Shown: positions 1 through 10,514, numbered from the stretch's first letter. The stretch: 64,000 bases of DNA from Pseudomonas kuykendallii (GCF_900106975.1 NZ_FNNU01000002.1:682001-746000), one strand, 5' to 3'. Notes: a model not told the origin generated them from the letters alone. Program-made: numbers and translations.

Positions 1-393
1 CCGGATCTGATCGTCTGCGACGGCCAGGGGATCGCTCATCCTCGACGCCTGGGGATAGCCTCGCATCTGGGCGTGGTAACGGGGCTACCGACGATTGGCG
101 TGGCGAAGAACATCCTCTGTGGCGAGCACGGCGAGCTGGGCGTCCAGCGAGGCGCGAAGGTGCCGCTCGAGCATCGGGGAGACATGATTGGTTGGGTCCT
201 GCGCAGCAAGGACGGCGTGCGTCCGCTGATCGTTTCTCCGGGGCATCGGGTCTCCATGCAGTCGGCTGTCGAGTTGGTTCTTGGCTGGGGACGCGGCTAT
301 CGATTGCCGGAGCCGACGCGTCTGGCCGACCGCCTGGCGTCCCGCCGAGGACCGATGCCGGGGGCGGAGTCGCGGACGATGGAGCTGTTCTGA
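1..393 (+). CDS. nfi: Endonuclease V, 3' part (5' end outside window)
   Basis: Open from the first base of the window in frame 1 with no start in view, so this is the C-terminal 130 residues of a protein of about 220-230. Endonuclease V nicks DNA next to deaminated adenine (inosine) and acts in deamination repair. Visible family signatures are [12 protein letters not shown], which holds a conserved metal-binding aspartate, and [12 protein letters not shown], which holds the conserved lysine, followed by a GHRVS segment. The ORF ends MELF-stop. An internal ATG at 73 would remove the catalytic aspartate and is not the true start. Family assignment is by motif and is fairly secure; the missing N-terminus cannot be judged. 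Confidence 0.88.
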   Translation, partial: PDLIVCDGQGIAHPRRLGIASHLGVVTGLPTIGVAKNILCGEHGELGVQRGAKVPLEHRGDMIGWVLRSKDGVRPLIVSPGHRVSMQSAVELVLGWGRGYRLPEPTRLADRLASRRGPMPGAESRTMELF

Positions 394-413
394 AGGCGGA
401 GCCATTGCCCGAA

Positions 414-590
414 AATGAAAAATCGGGTTGCTATTTCTGCAGTAATCGGCATAATTCCGCGGCTTTCTCGACGGGGATGCCTAGCTCGTTGGGATTGAAG
501 GTGGGGATGCCTAGCCCGCCGAACCCTTTGCCGTAGCGGACGCGCTGACCCGAGCCCCCGATAGCGTCTGTTTCCGGCCGACCCTGACCT
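414..590 (-). pseudogene. Possible C-terminal remnant of an unknown minus-strand gene
   Basis: Between nfi and rplM the minus strand carries a short open frame without a start codon. It reads as ordinary protein: IGGSGQRVRYGKGFGGLGI, then an FNPNELGIPVEKAAEL segment, ending LLQK-stop near 434. The upstream side is closed by an in-frame stop near 588. It uses CTA, TTA and CGA codons that the neighbouring genes avoid. I do not recognise the family. It could be the tail left from a deleted gene, or chance. Confidence 0.25.
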
Positions 591-618
591 TGTCAGGGCA
601 AGCACTATTAAGTAAGAT
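590..618 (+). promoter_or_regulatory. Probable sigma70 promoter of rplM-rpsI
   Basis: TTGTCA (590-595) and TAAGAT (613-618) are separated by 17 bp, about 40 bp before the rplM start. The -35 overlaps a perfect 7-bp inverted repeat (CCCTGAC-CTT-GTCAGGG, 582-598), which could be an operator or chance. The leader that follows would be about 35 nt, suitable for the L13-binding autoregulation known for this operon in enterobacteria; that regulation is inference here. Confidence 0.5.
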
Positions 619-659
619 TCGCCGTCTATTTTTCAGGGCGGCCCCTGAGGCTATAACGA

Positions 660-1088
660 ATGAAGACTTTTACTGCGAAACCGGAAACCGTTAAGCGCGA
701 CTGGTACGTCGTCGACGCTGCCGGCCAGACCCTGGGTCGTCTGGCCACCGAAATTGCCAGCCGCCTGCGTGGCAAGCACAAGCCCGAATACACTCCGCAC
801 GTTGATACCGGCGACTACATCGTCGTGATCAATGCCGAGCAGGTTCGTGTTACCGGTGCCAAAACCACCGACAAAATGTACTACTCGCACTCCGGTTTCC
901 CGGGTGGCATCAAGTCGATCAACTTCGAGAAGCTGATCGCCAAAGCCCCTGAGCGTGTGATCGAGACCGCGGTCAAAGGCATGCTGCCGAAGAACCCGCT
1001 GGGTCGCGACATGTATCGCAAGCTGAAGGTGTACAAGGGTGCCGCTCACCCGCACACCGCTCAGCAGCCTCAAGAACTGAAGTTTTAA
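660..1088 (+). CDS. rplM: 50S ribosomal protein L13
   Basis: The 142-residue product equals the usual bacterial L13 length and begins [20 protein letters not shown] with the typical downstream WYVVDA, LGRLAT and [13 protein letters not shown] segments. L13 binds 23S rRNA early in large-subunit assembly. It is followed after 14 nt by rpsI, the near-universal partner gene, so the two form one operon. A GAGG-type ribosome-binding sequence precedes the ATG at 660. A promoter candidate lies at 590-618 and the operon terminator lies after rpsI. Confidence 0.98.
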   Translation: MKTFTAKPETVKRDWYVVDAAGQTLGRLATEIASRLRGKHKPEYTPHVDTGDYIVVINAEQVRVTGAKTTDKMYYSHSGFPGGIKSINFEKLIAKAPERVIETAVKGMLPKNPLGRDMYRKLKVYKGAAHPHTAQQPQELKF

Positions 1089-1102
1089 CGGGATAGCTCA
1101 TT

Positions 1103-1495
1103 ATGTCGGCGACTCAAAATTACGGCACTGGCCGTCGTAAGACCGCTACCGCTCGCGTCTTCCTGCGTCCGGGTACTGGCAACATCTCTATCAACAACCG
1201 CAGCCTGGACCAGTTCTTCGGTCGCGAAACCGCCCGCATGGTGGTTCGTCAGCCGCTGGAACTGACCGAGACCGTCGAGAAGTTCGACATCTACGTCACC
1301 GTTCTCGGTGGTGGTGTCAGCGGTCAGGCCGGCGCGATTCGCCACGGCATCACCCGTGCGCTGATGGACTACGACGAGTCCCTTCGTCCTGCCCTGCGCA
1401 AAGCTGGCTTCGTTACTCGCGATGCCCGTGAAGTCGAACGTAAGAAGGTCGGTCTGCGTAAAGCGCGTAAGCGTCCGCAGTACTCCAAGCGTTAA
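1103..1495 (+). CDS. rpsI: 30S ribosomal protein S9
   Basis: The 130-residue protein carries the S9 signatures [18 protein letters not shown] at the N-terminus, [15 protein letters not shown] in the middle and the basic tail [12 protein letters not shown], whose terminal SKR reaches the P-site tRNA in the ribosome. It is the second gene of the rplM-rpsI operon, with a 14-nt spacer, and a rho-independent terminator follows the stop by a few bases. Length and sequence are standard. Confidence 0.98.
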   Translation: MSATQNYGTGRRKTATARVFLRPGTGNISINNRSLDQFFGRETARMVVRQPLELTETVEKFDIYVTVLGGGVSGQAGAIRHGITRALMDYDESLRPALRKAGFVTRDAREVERKKVGLRKARKRPQYSKR

Positions 1496-1507
1496 TTCGC
1501 TGGACCT

Positions 1508-1548
1508 CAAAAAACGCCCATCTCCTTGCGGATCTGGGCGTTTTTTTA
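1508..1548 (+). terminator. Rho-independent terminator of rplM-rpsI
   Basis: AAAAACGCCCA pairs with TGGGCGTTTTT around a short loop (inner part imperfect) and is followed by a run of seven T. It lies about 15 nt after the rpsI stop. Confidence 0.85.
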
Positions 1549-1637
1549 TGCGCGATCGCTTTTGGTGTGACAACTTGACGCATCGTTGGAGTCCCCGTCG
1601 CACAAGGCGTTCAGCTGATTTGGGTCAGGTAATTACC

Positions 1638-1666
1638 TTGTCAGAAAAGGGGCTTTTCTTTACCAT
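1638..1666 (+). promoter_or_regulatory. Candidate sigma70 promoter of petABC
   Basis: TTGTCA (1638-1643) and TACCAT (1661-1666) are spaced by 17 bp, about 80 nt before petA. A small palindrome (GAAAAGGGGCTTTTC) lies between the two boxes. The assignment rests on hexamers and position only. Confidence 0.45.
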
Positions 1667-1747
1667 CTGGCAACTTTTTGCGCGACCCGAAATTTACCTA
1701 GTAGATGCCTGAACCAACAGGCCACAAAGCTGATGGGAGACGACTTA

Positions 1748-2341
1748 ATGAGCAATGACGGCGTGAATGCTGGCCGGCGTCGCTTCCTCGTAGCAGCCAC
1801 CTCCGTGGTGGGTGCTGCAGGAGCGGCGGGTGCCGCGGTCCCGTTTGTGGGATCGTGGTTCCCAAGCGCCAAGGCCAAGGCCGCAGGCGCACCGGTGAAG
1901 GTGAACATCAGCAAGATCGAGCCGGGTCAGCAAATGATTGCTGAGTGGCGCGGCCAGCCGGTGTTCATCGTTCGCCGCACCGAGGAGATTCTGAAGAATC
2001 TGGACAAGGTGGCTGCCAACGTGGCGGACCCGGAGTCCAAGGCGTCGGTTCAACCGTCCTACGTCGATCCGAAACTGCGTTCGATCAAGCCGGAAATTCT
2101 CATTCTCGTGGGGCTCTGCACGCACCTTGGGTGCTCCCCGTCGTATCGTCCGGAAGTCGCTCCCGCCGACCTGGGGGCTGAATGGGTCGGTGGTTACTTC
2201 TGCCCATGCCATGGTTCCAAATATGACCTGGCCGGTCGCGTCTACAAATCGCAACCTGCTCCCTTGAACCTGCCGGTACCGCCGCATTCCTACGAATCGG
2301 ATGCAGTGATCGTCGTCGGTGTGGACCAGGAGAAAGCCTGA
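1748..2341 (+). CDS. petA: Ubiquinol-cytochrome c reductase, Rieske iron-sulfur subunit
   Basis: This 197-residue protein is the Rieske subunit of the cytochrome bc1 complex (complex III), which moves electrons from ubiquinol to cytochrome c1. A twin-arginine segment (RRRFLVAATS, residues 10-19) followed by a hydrophobic anchor indicates Tat export with the signal kept as the membrane anchor. The cluster-binding boxes are CTHLGC (residues 124-129) and CPCHGS (152-157), giving ligands Cys124, His126, Cys152 and His155 and the disulfide pair Cys129-Cys154. The ATG at 1748 is chosen over 1733 because GGGAG lies 8 nt before it. petB begins immediately after the stop. Confidence 0.97.
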   Translation: MSNDGVNAGRRRFLVAATSVVGAAGAAGAAVPFVGSWFPSAKAKAAGAPVKVNISKIEPGQQMIAEWRGQPVFIVRRTEEILKNLDKVAANVADPESKASVQPSYVDPKLRSIKPEILILVGLCTHLGCSPSYRPEVAPADLGAEWVGGYFCPCHGSKYDLAGRVYKSQPAPLNLPVPPHSYESDAVIVVGVDQEKA

Positions 2342-3552
2342 TGAGCAAATTCATGGAATGGGTCGATGCGCGCTTCCCCGCGACCAAGATGTGGGAAGAC
2401 CATCTGTCCAAGTACTACGCACCGAAGAACTTCAACTTCTTCTATTTCTTTGGCTCCCTGGCGCTGCTGGTGCTTGTCAACCAGATTCTGACCGGTGTCT
2501 GGCTGACCATGAGCTTCACGCCGTCCGCCGAGGAAGCCTTCGCTTCCGTCGAATACATCATGCGCGACGTGGAGTACGGCTGGATCATCCGCTACATGCA
2601 CTCGACGGGTGCCTCGGCGTTTTTCGTGGTGGTCTACCTGCACATGTTCCGCGGCCTGCTTTATGGTTCGTACCAGAAGCCACGCGAGCTGGTCTGGATC
2701 TTCGGCATGATGATCTACCTCGCGCTGATGGCCGAGGCCTTCATGGGCTATCTGCTGCCGTGGGGCCAGATGTCGTACTGGGGCGCGCAGGTGATCATTT
2801 CGCTGTTCGGTGCCATCCCAGTGATCGGCGATGACCTGACCCAGTGGATTCGCGGCGACTACCTGATCTCCGGCATCACCCTCAACCGCTTCTTCGCGTT
2901 GCACGTGATCGCACTGCCGATCGTTCTTCTCGGTCTGGTTGTGCTGCACATCCTGGCGTTGCACGAAGTCGGGTCGAACAACCCGCAGGGTGTGGACATC
3001 AAGAAGAAGAAGGACGAGAACGGCATTCCGCTCGACGGGATTCCTTTCCATCCCTACTACACCGTCAAGGACATCGTCGGCGTAGTGGTCTTCCTCTTCG
3101 TGTTCTGCGCGGTGATCTTCTTCTTCCCGGAAATGGGTGGGTATTTCCTCGAGAAGCCCAACTTCGAAGTGGCCAACGCCTTCAAGACGCCCGAGCACAT
3201 CGCTCCGGTGTGGTACTTCACGCCGTTCTACGCGATTCTCCGCGCCGTTCCGGACAAGCTCATGGGCGTCATCGCCATGGGGGCGGCGATTGCCGTGCTG
3301 TTCGTGCTGCCCTGGCTCGACCGTAGCCCGGTCAAGTCGATGATGTACAAGGGTTGGTTGAGCAAGGTGTGGCTGGCAGTTTTCTGCATCGCCTTCGTCA
3401 TTCTGGGCGTGCTTGGCGTGCTGGCTCCGACTCCGGAGCGCACCTTGGCATCTCGGATCTGTACCGTTCTGTATTTCGCGTACTTCATCCTGATGCCGTT
3501 CTATACCAAGCTCGAGAAGACCAAACCGGTTCCGGAAAGGGTGAATGGCTGA
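2341..3552 (+). CDS. petB: Cytochrome b subunit of the bc1 complex
   Basis: Integral membrane protein of 403 residues carrying the two b hemes and the quinol-oxidising and quinone-reducing sites of complex III. Heme ligand histidines are His87 and His101 in helix B and His188 and His203 in helix D. Thirteen residues separate the first pair and fourteen the second; alpha-proteobacterial and mitochondrial cytochrome b have 13 in both. The quinol-site motif appears as PEH in KTPEHIAPVWYF. A single polypeptide covers both the b6-like and subunit IV-like halves. The start touches the petA stop, and the stop overlaps the petC ATG by one base. Confidence 0.97.
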   Translation: MSKFMEWVDARFPATKMWEDHLSKYYAPKNFNFFYFFGSLALLVLVNQILTGVWLTMSFTPSAEEAFASVEYIMRDVEYGWIIRYMHSTGASAFFVVVYLHMFRGLLYGSYQKPRELVWIFGMMIYLALMAEAFMGYLLPWGQMSYWGAQVIISLFGAIPVIGDDLTQWIRGDYLISGITLNRFFALHVIALPIVLLGLVVLHILALHEVGSNNPQGVDIKKKKDENGIPLDGIPFHPYYTVKDIVGVVVFLFVFCAVIFFFPEMGGYFLEKPNFEVANAFKTPEHIAPVWYFTPFYAILRAVPDKLMGVIAMGAAIAVLFVLPWLDRSPVKSMMYKGWLSKVWLAVFCIAFVILGVLGVLAPTPERTLASRICTVLYFAYFILMPFYTKLEKTKPVPERVNG

Positions 3553-4334
3553 TGAAAAAGCAACTCGCTGCACTGATTTTTGCAATCCTGCCGGTATTCA
3601 CCTTTGCCGCTGGTGGTCATGACGTCCATCTAGACAAGGTCGATGTCGACCTGTCCGACAAGGCTGCCATGCAGGACGGTTTGCGCACGTTCGCCAACTA
3701 CTGCATGGGCTGCCACAGTGCGCAGTTCCAGCGTTACGAGCGCGTGGCCAAGGATCTCGGCATTCCCGAAGAAGTGATGCTGGAGAACGTGGTGCTCACC
3801 GGTGCCAAGATCGGCGACCACATGAAGAACGGCATGCATCCGGCCGACGCCAAGGTCTGGTTCGGCGCCGCGCCGCCGGATCTGACGCTGGTCGCCCGCG
3901 TTCGTGGCAACGACTGGCTGTACAGCTACCTGCGTGCTTTCTACGAAGACCCGGCGCGTCCTTGGGGTGTGAACAACAAGGTGTTCCCGAACGTTGGCAT
4001 GCCCAACGTGCTGGGTAAACTGCAGGGCCGCCAGGTGGTGGGTTGCAAGCAGGTCCAACTGGTCGATGACGGCAAGAAGCAGTTCGATCCGCTCACCGGC
4101 ACGCCGATTACCCACGAGGCGTGCGACCAGCTCACCGTCCTTCCGAATACCGGTGCCCAAACCGAAGAGCAGTTCGATGAAACGGTCAAGAATCTCGTGA
4201 CCTTCCTCGCTTACTCGGCCAACCCGGTCAAACTGGAAAGCCAGCGCATCGGCACCTACGTGCTGCTGTATCTTGCCTTCTTCTTCGTGTTCGCCTACCT
4301 GCTCAAGCGCGAATACTGGAAAGACGTGCATTGA
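3552..4334 (+). CDS. petC: Cytochrome c1 subunit of the bc1 complex
   Basis: The 260-residue protein has a Sec signal peptide ([20 protein letters not shown]), a heme c attachment site CMGCH (Cys51, Cys54, His55) and a single C-terminal membrane helix ([16 protein letters not shown]) ending KREYWKDVH. It takes electrons from the Rieske protein and passes them to soluble cytochrome c. It is the last gene of petABC: the ATG at 3552 shares one base with the petB stop, so translation is coupled. A GC-rich hairpin terminator follows. The longer frame from 3354 runs through petB and is not the start. Confidence 0.96.
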   Translation: MKKQLAALIFAILPVFTFAAGGHDVHLDKVDVDLSDKAAMQDGLRTFANYCMGCHSAQFQRYERVAKDLGIPEEVMLENVVLTGAKIGDHMKNGMHPADAKVWFGAAPPDLTLVARVRGNDWLYSYLRAFYEDPARPWGVNNKVFPNVGMPNVLGKLQGRQVVGCKQVQLVDDGKKQFDPLTGTPITHEACDQLTVLPNTGAQTEEQFDETVKNLVTFLAYSANPVKLESQRIGTYVLLYLAFFFVFAYLLKREYWKDVH

Positions 4335-4363
4335 TTCGCTGAGCGATTCATCTGATCCAACGC

Positions 4364-4392
4364 GCGCGCCCTTATTGGGCGCGCTGTGTTTT
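4364..4392 (+). terminator. Rho-independent terminator of petABC
   Basis: GCGCGCCC (4364-4371), loop TTATT, GGGCGCGC (4377-4384), then TGTGTTTT. It separates petABC from sspA. Confidence 0.75.
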
Positions 4393-4425
4393 CTGCCCTT
4401 TTTATTTCAAGCGAGGAGGAGCGCC

Positions 4426-5043
4426 ATGAGCGTAACCAATCGGTTGGCTTGCTATTCCGACCCCGCAGACCATTACTGCCATCGCGTGCGCCTGGTGCTT
4501 GCGGAAAAGGGAATAGCGGCGGAGATCATCGAGGTTCAGCCCGGGCGCTGCCCGCCACGCTTGGCTGAAGCCAACCCCTATGGCAGTGTGCCGACTCTGG
4601 TCGATCGCGATCTGGCCTTGTACGAGTCCACGGTGGTGATGGAATATCTCGAAGAGCGGTATCCTCATCCGCCGTTGATGCCGGTCTATCCGGTCGCACG
4701 GGCCAATACCCGGCTGCTGATTCACCGCATCCAGCGTGACTGGTGCGCGCTGGTGGATCGGATACTCGACACGCGCAGCAAGGAGGCAGAGCGTGTACAG
4801 GCGCGCAAGGAGCTGCGCGAGAGCCTGACCGGCGTTTCGCCGCTGTTCGGCGACAAACCGTACTTCCTCAGTGAGGAGATGAGCCTGGTGGATTGCTGCC
4901 TGCTTCCGATTCTCTGGCGTTTGCCCCTGTTGGGTATCGAGCTGCCGCGGCCGGCTAAGCCGCTGCTCGACTACATGGAGCGCCAATTCGCCCGCGAGGC
5001 CTTCAAGGCCAGTCTGTCTGCCGTCGAGCGCGACATGCGCTAA
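4426..5043 (+). CDS. sspA: Stringent starvation protein A (GST-fold transcription regulator)
   Basis: The 205-residue product has a glutathione-S-transferase fold: an N-terminal thioredoxin-like half ([45 protein letters not shown]) and an alpha-helical C-terminal half. SspA binds RNA polymerase and modifies promoter use during starvation and acid stress; in P. aeruginosa it is linked to virulence and alginate control. The catalytic residues of true GSTs are not evident, as is normal for SspA. GAGGAGG lies 7 nt before the ATG at 4426, which decides the start over the longer frame from 4273. sspB follows after 15 nt. Confidence 0.95.
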   Translation: MSVTNRLACYSDPADHYCHRVRLVLAEKGIAAEIIEVQPGRCPPRLAEANPYGSVPTLVDRDLALYESTVVMEYLEERYPHPPLMPVYPVARANTRLLIHRIQRDWCALVDRILDTRSKEAERVQARKELRESLTGVSPLFGDKPYFLSEEMSLVDCCLLPILWRLPLLGIELPRPAKPLLDYMERQFAREAFKASLSAVERDMR

Positions 5044-5058
5044 CAGCAAGGAGCCTTC

Positions 5059-5466
5059 ATGAACTCCAGTCGTCCTTATTTGATTCGCGCGCTTTACGAG
5101 TGGATCGTCGATAACCAATGCACACCTCATCTGCTGGTGAACGCGGAATTCCCCAAGGTGCAAGTCCCGCCTGGCTACGCGGCTGACGGGCAGATCGTGC
5201 TCAACGTATCGCCCAGCGCGGTGCGGCACATGCACATGGACAACGAGGCGGTGAGTTTCGAAGGCCGTTTTGGTGGTGTCGCCCACAGCCTGTTCATTCC
5301 GGCGGCGGCCGTTCTGGCGATCTACGCGCGCGAGAACGGACAAGGCATGGTCTTCGATCTGGAGCCCACCAGCGCGCCGGGTGAAGAACCCGCAGACGAC
5401 GGTGACGGTCCGGACGACGAGCCGCCGCGTCCGAGCGGGCGACCGAGCCTCAAGGTGGTGAAATGA
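5059..5466 (+). CDS. sspB: ClpXP protease specificity-enhancing factor SspB
   Basis: SspB is a 135-residue adaptor that binds the ssrA degradation tag on stalled nascent chains and delivers them to ClpXP. The folded ssrA-binding domain covers about residues 1-110 (RPYLIRALYEWIVDNQCTPHL; QIVLNVSPSAVRHMHMDN). An acidic, proline-rich linker (PGEEPADDGDGPDDEPPRP) and a short C-terminal ClpX-docking tail ending LKVVK follow. The domain plus flexible linker plus XB-tail layout is the family hallmark. It sits in the standard sspAB operon and ends at a bidirectional terminator facing the convergent dolP. Confidence 0.95.
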   Translation: MNSSRPYLIRALYEWIVDNQCTPHLLVNAEFPKVQVPPGYAADGQIVLNVSPSAVRHMHMDNEAVSFEGRFGGVAHSLFIPAAAVLAIYARENGQGMVFDLEPTSAPGEEPADDGDGPDDEPPRPSGRPSLKVVK

Positions 5467-5494
5467 AAAAAGGCGACCCTCTGGTCGCCTTTTT
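5466..5494. terminator. Bidirectional terminator between sspB and dolP
   Basis: AGGCGACC (5471-5478), loop CTCT, GGTCGCCT (5483-5490), with an A-run on the left and a T-run on the right, so it can stop transcription from both sides of this convergent pair. Confidence 0.88.
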
Positions 5495-5509
5495 CATGCC
5501 TGCACCTTA

Positions 5510-7078
<1,569 letters not shown>

Positions 7079-7082
<4 letters not shown>

Positions 7083-8890
7083 TATGTGTCGTCCGGAAGA
7101 CGCTGGACGCGGCCGTCGCGGAATTCGGCCCAGGGCAATTGCCGTTCGATGCGCTGCTGTGGATTCAGGTGCAGGCGACCGGACAGGCCGTCGATGCTGC
7201 TTTCCGGCAGCGCCTTCAGCTGACCCAGGTGAGGCGCCAGGCGATAGGCGTCGGCGCCCATGGCGTAAAGCCGGCCCAGGCTGCCGGAGGCTTGCGGCCA
7301 CTGTCTGCTCACCTGCTGACGGAGTGCGTTGCCGGTGTCGAGCAGCCAGGGTGTTTCGCAGAAGCGGATGCCGTTCAGGTCCAGGTACTGCGTCTGGTCG
7401 TTGCTGCCGGAATAGACGTGGGACGTCGCGTACACCGGAACATCGCCGGCGTACTGGAACGTCAGTGTCGGCTTGATCTGCTGGGCCTGTTGCGGCGTGG
7501 CGGCGAGGAAGATGAAGTCTACGTCGGCGCGGCGCGAGGGCTGCGCCGCCACCTCGACGCCCAGCGCATTCTGCAGGCGCTTGGCCCGCGCTTCGCTCTG
7601 GCGCAGTTGGAACAGGTCGGCGATCTGCTGCGCCAGCTGCACCGGCTGGTCGACGCGTTCGGCGGCGATCAGGGTGCCGCCCGCGGTCTGCCAGCTCTGG
7701 CGGAAGGCATCGAGCACGCGATCGCCCCACTCCCCGCGCGGCACCAGCGCCACGGCGCGGCGCATGCCGTCCTGCCAGGCGCGACGCGAGACTTCGCGGG
7801 CTTCATCCTCGGCGGCGAGGCCGAACTGGAACAACTGCGGCGGGCCTGCCTGGGCAAGGTCACTGTAGTTGAGCGCGAGGGTGGTCAGCGGCAGTTGCTG
7901 GCGTTCGCCGAGTTGCTTGACCAGCGGCTTCTCCAGTGGGCCGATTACCAGCTGCACGCCATCGGCCTGCGCCTGGCGGTAAAACGCGTCCATCGAGGTC
8001 AGTTGCGCGCTGTCGTAGAAGGTCACCTGGGGCGGATTCTGCCCCGCCTGCTGGGCTTCGAACTGGGCTGCCAGGAAGCCGTCGCGCAGCGCGCGGGCCA
8101 CGGACGCCAGTTGGCCTTGCTGGGGCAGCAGCAGGGCGACCTTGGTCAGCGGTTGATCGGCCAGTTGCTGCAGCTTGACCAGCGCCTCGGGCAGGTGCTG
8201 AGCCGCAGGGTGCTGTGGATGCTGGGCTTGCCAGGCGCTGATCGCGGCCTTCTGCTGCTCCAGCGTGCCGGCCGGCTTGGTGGCGCGGACCAACGCCAGC
8301 CAGCCGTCGAGGTCGGCGTCGGCGGTCGGTTGCAGTTGGTCGTCCGGCAGGCTGGAGACCAGTGTCCAGATCGCCTCGTGGTTGTCGCTGGCTTGTTGTC
8401 CCGACAATAGAGGAGCGATGAACACGCGCTCGCGCGCCGCAGCGAGGACCTGACCATCGGCCTGCAGCGCCTGGGCGCGGACCATCTGGGTGCGGACCTG
8501 TTGCTCCACCGGAAGCTCGCCCAGGCGTTGCAGGCTCGGATGCTCGAGGGCTTTGAGCGCCGACTTCGGCTGGCCGCGCGCCAGTGAGAGTTCCGCCGCC
8601 AGGGTGCTGGCGTAGATCTGCTGCGCCGGTTTGAGATTCTCCAGCGAAACCTGATCGAGGATCTGCGCCGCGCGCTCGGGATTGCTCTGCCGGTACGCCA
8701 GGTCGGCTGCCGACAGCCTCAGCGAAGCAGCTTCTTCCGGCTTGGCGGAGCCTGCCTGCTGAAGGAGCTGTTCGATACTGGCCTGCGGTGTGCGTGGCAA
8801 CTCGCCGAGGTTGGAAGTGGGCTGGCTCGCGCAGGCGGCCAGCAGGGCGGCGATGCAGAGTGCGGAGAGCGGACGCAGGCAGGCAATCAT
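7079..8890 (-). CDS. lpoA: Penicillin-binding protein activator LpoA (LppC family lipoprotein)
   Basis: A 603-residue outer-membrane lipoprotein (lipobox AALLAAC, Cys20). The N-terminal half (about 30-270) is a helical TPR-like region and the C-terminal half (about 290-600) resembles periplasmic binding proteins ([43 protein letters not shown]). In E. coli LpoA reaches through the peptidoglycan to activate PBP1a. In Pseudomonas the family member sits at the same locus, but which synthase it activates is less certain. The ATG at 8890 is set by the signal peptide. It is divergent from rsmI and leads the lpoA-yraN-gmhA-dolP operon. Confidence 0.9.
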
Positions 8891-8976
8891 GTAAGCGTTT
8901 CCGTTGCTCGTACGAGAGAGGGGCGAATTGTACCCAAGGGCTCCCGGTGGTGCGATGTCGGGTGCCTGAAACGGGC

Positions 8977-8982
8977 TACAAT
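8977..8982 (+). promoter_or_regulatory. Probable -10 box of rsmI
   Basis: TACAAT lies 31 nt before the chosen GTG start of rsmI, in the divergent lpoA-rsmI spacer. No good -35 is visible. It overlaps the ATG at 8981, which argues that this ATG is not the start of rsmI. Confidence 0.4.
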
Positions 8983-9013
8983 GCGTGCTTTTGCGCCAAT
9001 GGCGAGGTGTGTT

Positions 9014-9880
9014 GTGACAACTTCCGCTGCCCGGGATTCCCAGTTCGGTACGCTCTATGTGGTCGCCACGCCGATCGGCAATCTGGACGACATCAGCGCC
9101 AGGGCGTTGGCTATCCTGCGTCACGTGGCGCTGATCGCGGCCGAGGACACCCGGCATTCCGCGCGGCTGATGCAGCACTTCGGCATCTCCACGCCGCTGG
9201 CGGCCTGCCACGAGCACAACGAGCGCGAGCATGGCGGGCGCTTCCTCGCGCGTTTGCAGGCCGGTGAGGATGTCGCGTTGATCTCCGACGCCGGAACGCC
9301 GCTGATTTCCGATCCGGGGTTCCACCTGGTGCGCCAGGTGCGTGCGGCGGGAATTGCCGTGGTGCCGGTGCCGGGCGCCTGCGCACTGATTGCCGGACTG
9401 TCCGCGGCGGGGCTGCCGTCGGATCGCTTCATCTTCGAGGGTTTCCTGCCGGCCAAAGGGGCCGCCCGGCGCGCGCGCCTGGAGCAGGTCAAGGAAGAGC
9501 CGCGCACGCTGATCTTCTACGAGGCGCCGCACCGCATTCTCGAGTGTGTCGAGGACATGCGGGCGGTGTTCGGCGACGAGCGCCAGGCCGTGCTGGCGCG
9601 AGAGTTGACCAAGACCTTCGAGACCATCAGGGGGCTGCCGCTGGTCGAATTGCACGAGTGGATCGCGGCGGACAGCAACCAGCAGCGCGGCGAGTGCGTG
9701 GTGCTGGTTTCCGGATGGCAAGCGCCGGAAGGTGAGGACGCGGTGAGCGCGGAAGCCTTGCGGGTGCTCGATCTCCTGCTTGGCGAGCTGCCGCTCAAGC
9801 GGGCCGCGGCGCTGGCGGCGGAGATCACGGGCGTGCGCAAGAACCTGCTTTACCAGGTCGCGCTCGAGCGCCAGAAGTGA
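9014..9880 (+). CDS. rsmI: 16S rRNA (cytidine1402-2'-O)-methyltransferase
   Basis: The 288-residue SAM-dependent methyltransferase of the tetrapyrrole-methylase fold makes the 2'-O-methyl of C1402 at the 16S decoding site, working with RsmH, which is encoded just downstream. Motifs are [20 protein letters not shown] near the N-terminus, [24 protein letters not shown] and VPVPGACA. I choose GTG at 9014 because GAGG stands 6 nt before it and the family sequence begins soon after; ATGs at 8981 and 8999 lie in or next to the putative -10 box. The gene is divergent from lpoA, as in E. coli. Confidence 0.94.
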   Translation: MTTSAARDSQFGTLYVVATPIGNLDDISARALAILRHVALIAAEDTRHSARLMQHFGISTPLAACHEHNEREHGGRFLARLQAGEDVALISDAGTPLISDPGFHLVRQVRAAGIAVVPVPGACALIAGLSAAGLPSDRFIFEGFLPAKGAARRARLEQVKEEPRTLIFYEAPHRILECVEDMRAVFGDERQAVLARELTKTFETIRGLPLVELHEWIAADSNQQRGECVVLVSGWQAPEGEDAVSAEALRVLDLLLGELPLKRAAALAAEITGVRKNLLYQVALERQK

Positions 9881-9888
9881 AACGGGGC

Positions 9889-9917
9889 TTGTTCGTTATC
9901 CGGCCTGCAGATACCCT
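9889..9917 (+). promoter_or_regulatory. Candidate promoter of rnpB
   Basis: TTGTTC (9889-9894) and TACCCT (9912-9917) are spaced by 17 bp and end 9 nt before the inferred 5' end of RNase P RNA. The hexamers are weak but the position is right. Confidence 0.4.
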
Positions 9918-9926
9918 TGCCGGCGG

Positions 9927-10286
9927 AGAGTCGATCGGACAGTCGCTGTTCCATATTGTTCCGCAATATGGGAGGGAGGAAAGTCCGGGCTCCATAGGGC
10001 GGAGTGCCAGGTAACGCCTGGGAGGCGTGAGCCTACGGAAAGTGCCACAGAAAATAACCGCCTAAGCGCTTCGGCGCCGGTAAGGGTGAAAAGGTGCGGT
10101 AAGAGCGCACCGCACGGCTGGCAACAGTCCGTGGCTAGGTAAACCCCACTCGGAGCAAGACCAAATAGGGTTCCATTGGCGTGGCCCGCGCTGGAACCGG
10201 GTAGGTTGCTAAAGGCGTGCAGCGATGTACGTCGTAGAGGAATGACTGTCCTCGACAGAACCCGGCTTACAGATCGACTCTCCACC
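9927..10286 (+). ncRNA. rnpB: RNase P RNA (M1 RNA, bacterial type A)
   Basis: The catalytic RNA that removes tRNA 5' leaders. The 5' end AGAGTCGATCGGACAGTCGC pairs with the 3' end CAGATCGACTCT (helix P1). The conserved cores are present: GAGGAAAGTCCGGGCTCC near 9973 and ACAGAAAATAACCGCC near 10048 (CR-IV type), plus GGTAAGGGTGAAAAGGTGCG and the TAAACCCC/ATAGGG segments near the 3' half. The length of about 360 nt fits type A RNase P RNA. A T-rich run follows the 3' end. In P. aeruginosa rnpB also lies between rsmI and mraZ. Confidence 0.96.
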
Positions 10287-10479
10287 TCTTTTTCTGCCGT
10301 ATTCCCCGCCTGTCAGATCGCCGCAAGAGCCCACTCTTAATAAATCACTTTAAGTTTGAAGTTCAGGTTCTTGCGCGTATTCGCTATTTAAGCCTTATCC
10401 CTCTTCCGGGCTCGTCCCAACTCCGACTTCTTATCTCTAAATCACCGACACATAAGGGTTTTTTACCTCTTTGCGTGCC
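10287..10479 (+). other. AT-richer spacer between rnpB and the mraZ promoter
   Basis: A stretch of about 190 bp without a supported gene. It begins with the T-run that probably ends rnpB transcription and is clearly less GC-rich than its surroundings (for example TTAATAAATCACTTTAAG). I see no clear hairpin or ORF in it. It probably holds upstream control sequence for the dcw cluster. Confidence 0.5.
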
Positions 10480-10509
10480 TTGACGATGGGGTGCGTGCAT
10501 TTCTATAGT
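10480..10509 (+). promoter_or_regulatory. Promoter of mraZ and the dcw cluster
   Basis: TTGACG (10480-10485) and TATAGT (10504-10509) are spaced by 18 bp, one of the best sigma70-like matches in the window. Transcription would start near 10516, inside the phased repeats described next. Confidence 0.65.
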
Positions 10510-10514
10510 GTGCG

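Noticed and set aside
1660..2287. Minus-strand frames opposite petA
   Set aside because: petA carries complete Rieske motifs and a Tat signal; the opposite frames have no recognisable sequence.
7139..8410. A 423-residue plus-strand open frame opposite lpoA
   Set aside because: It is antisense to lpoA, has no family signature, and shows the Gln/Arg/Val-rich composition of GC-rich shadows; lpoA has a lipobox and recognisable domains.
8981..8983. ATG as start of rsmI
   Set aside because: It overlaps a TACAAT -10 box and lacks a ribosome-binding site; GTG at 9014 has GAGG 6 nt upstream and gives the family length.
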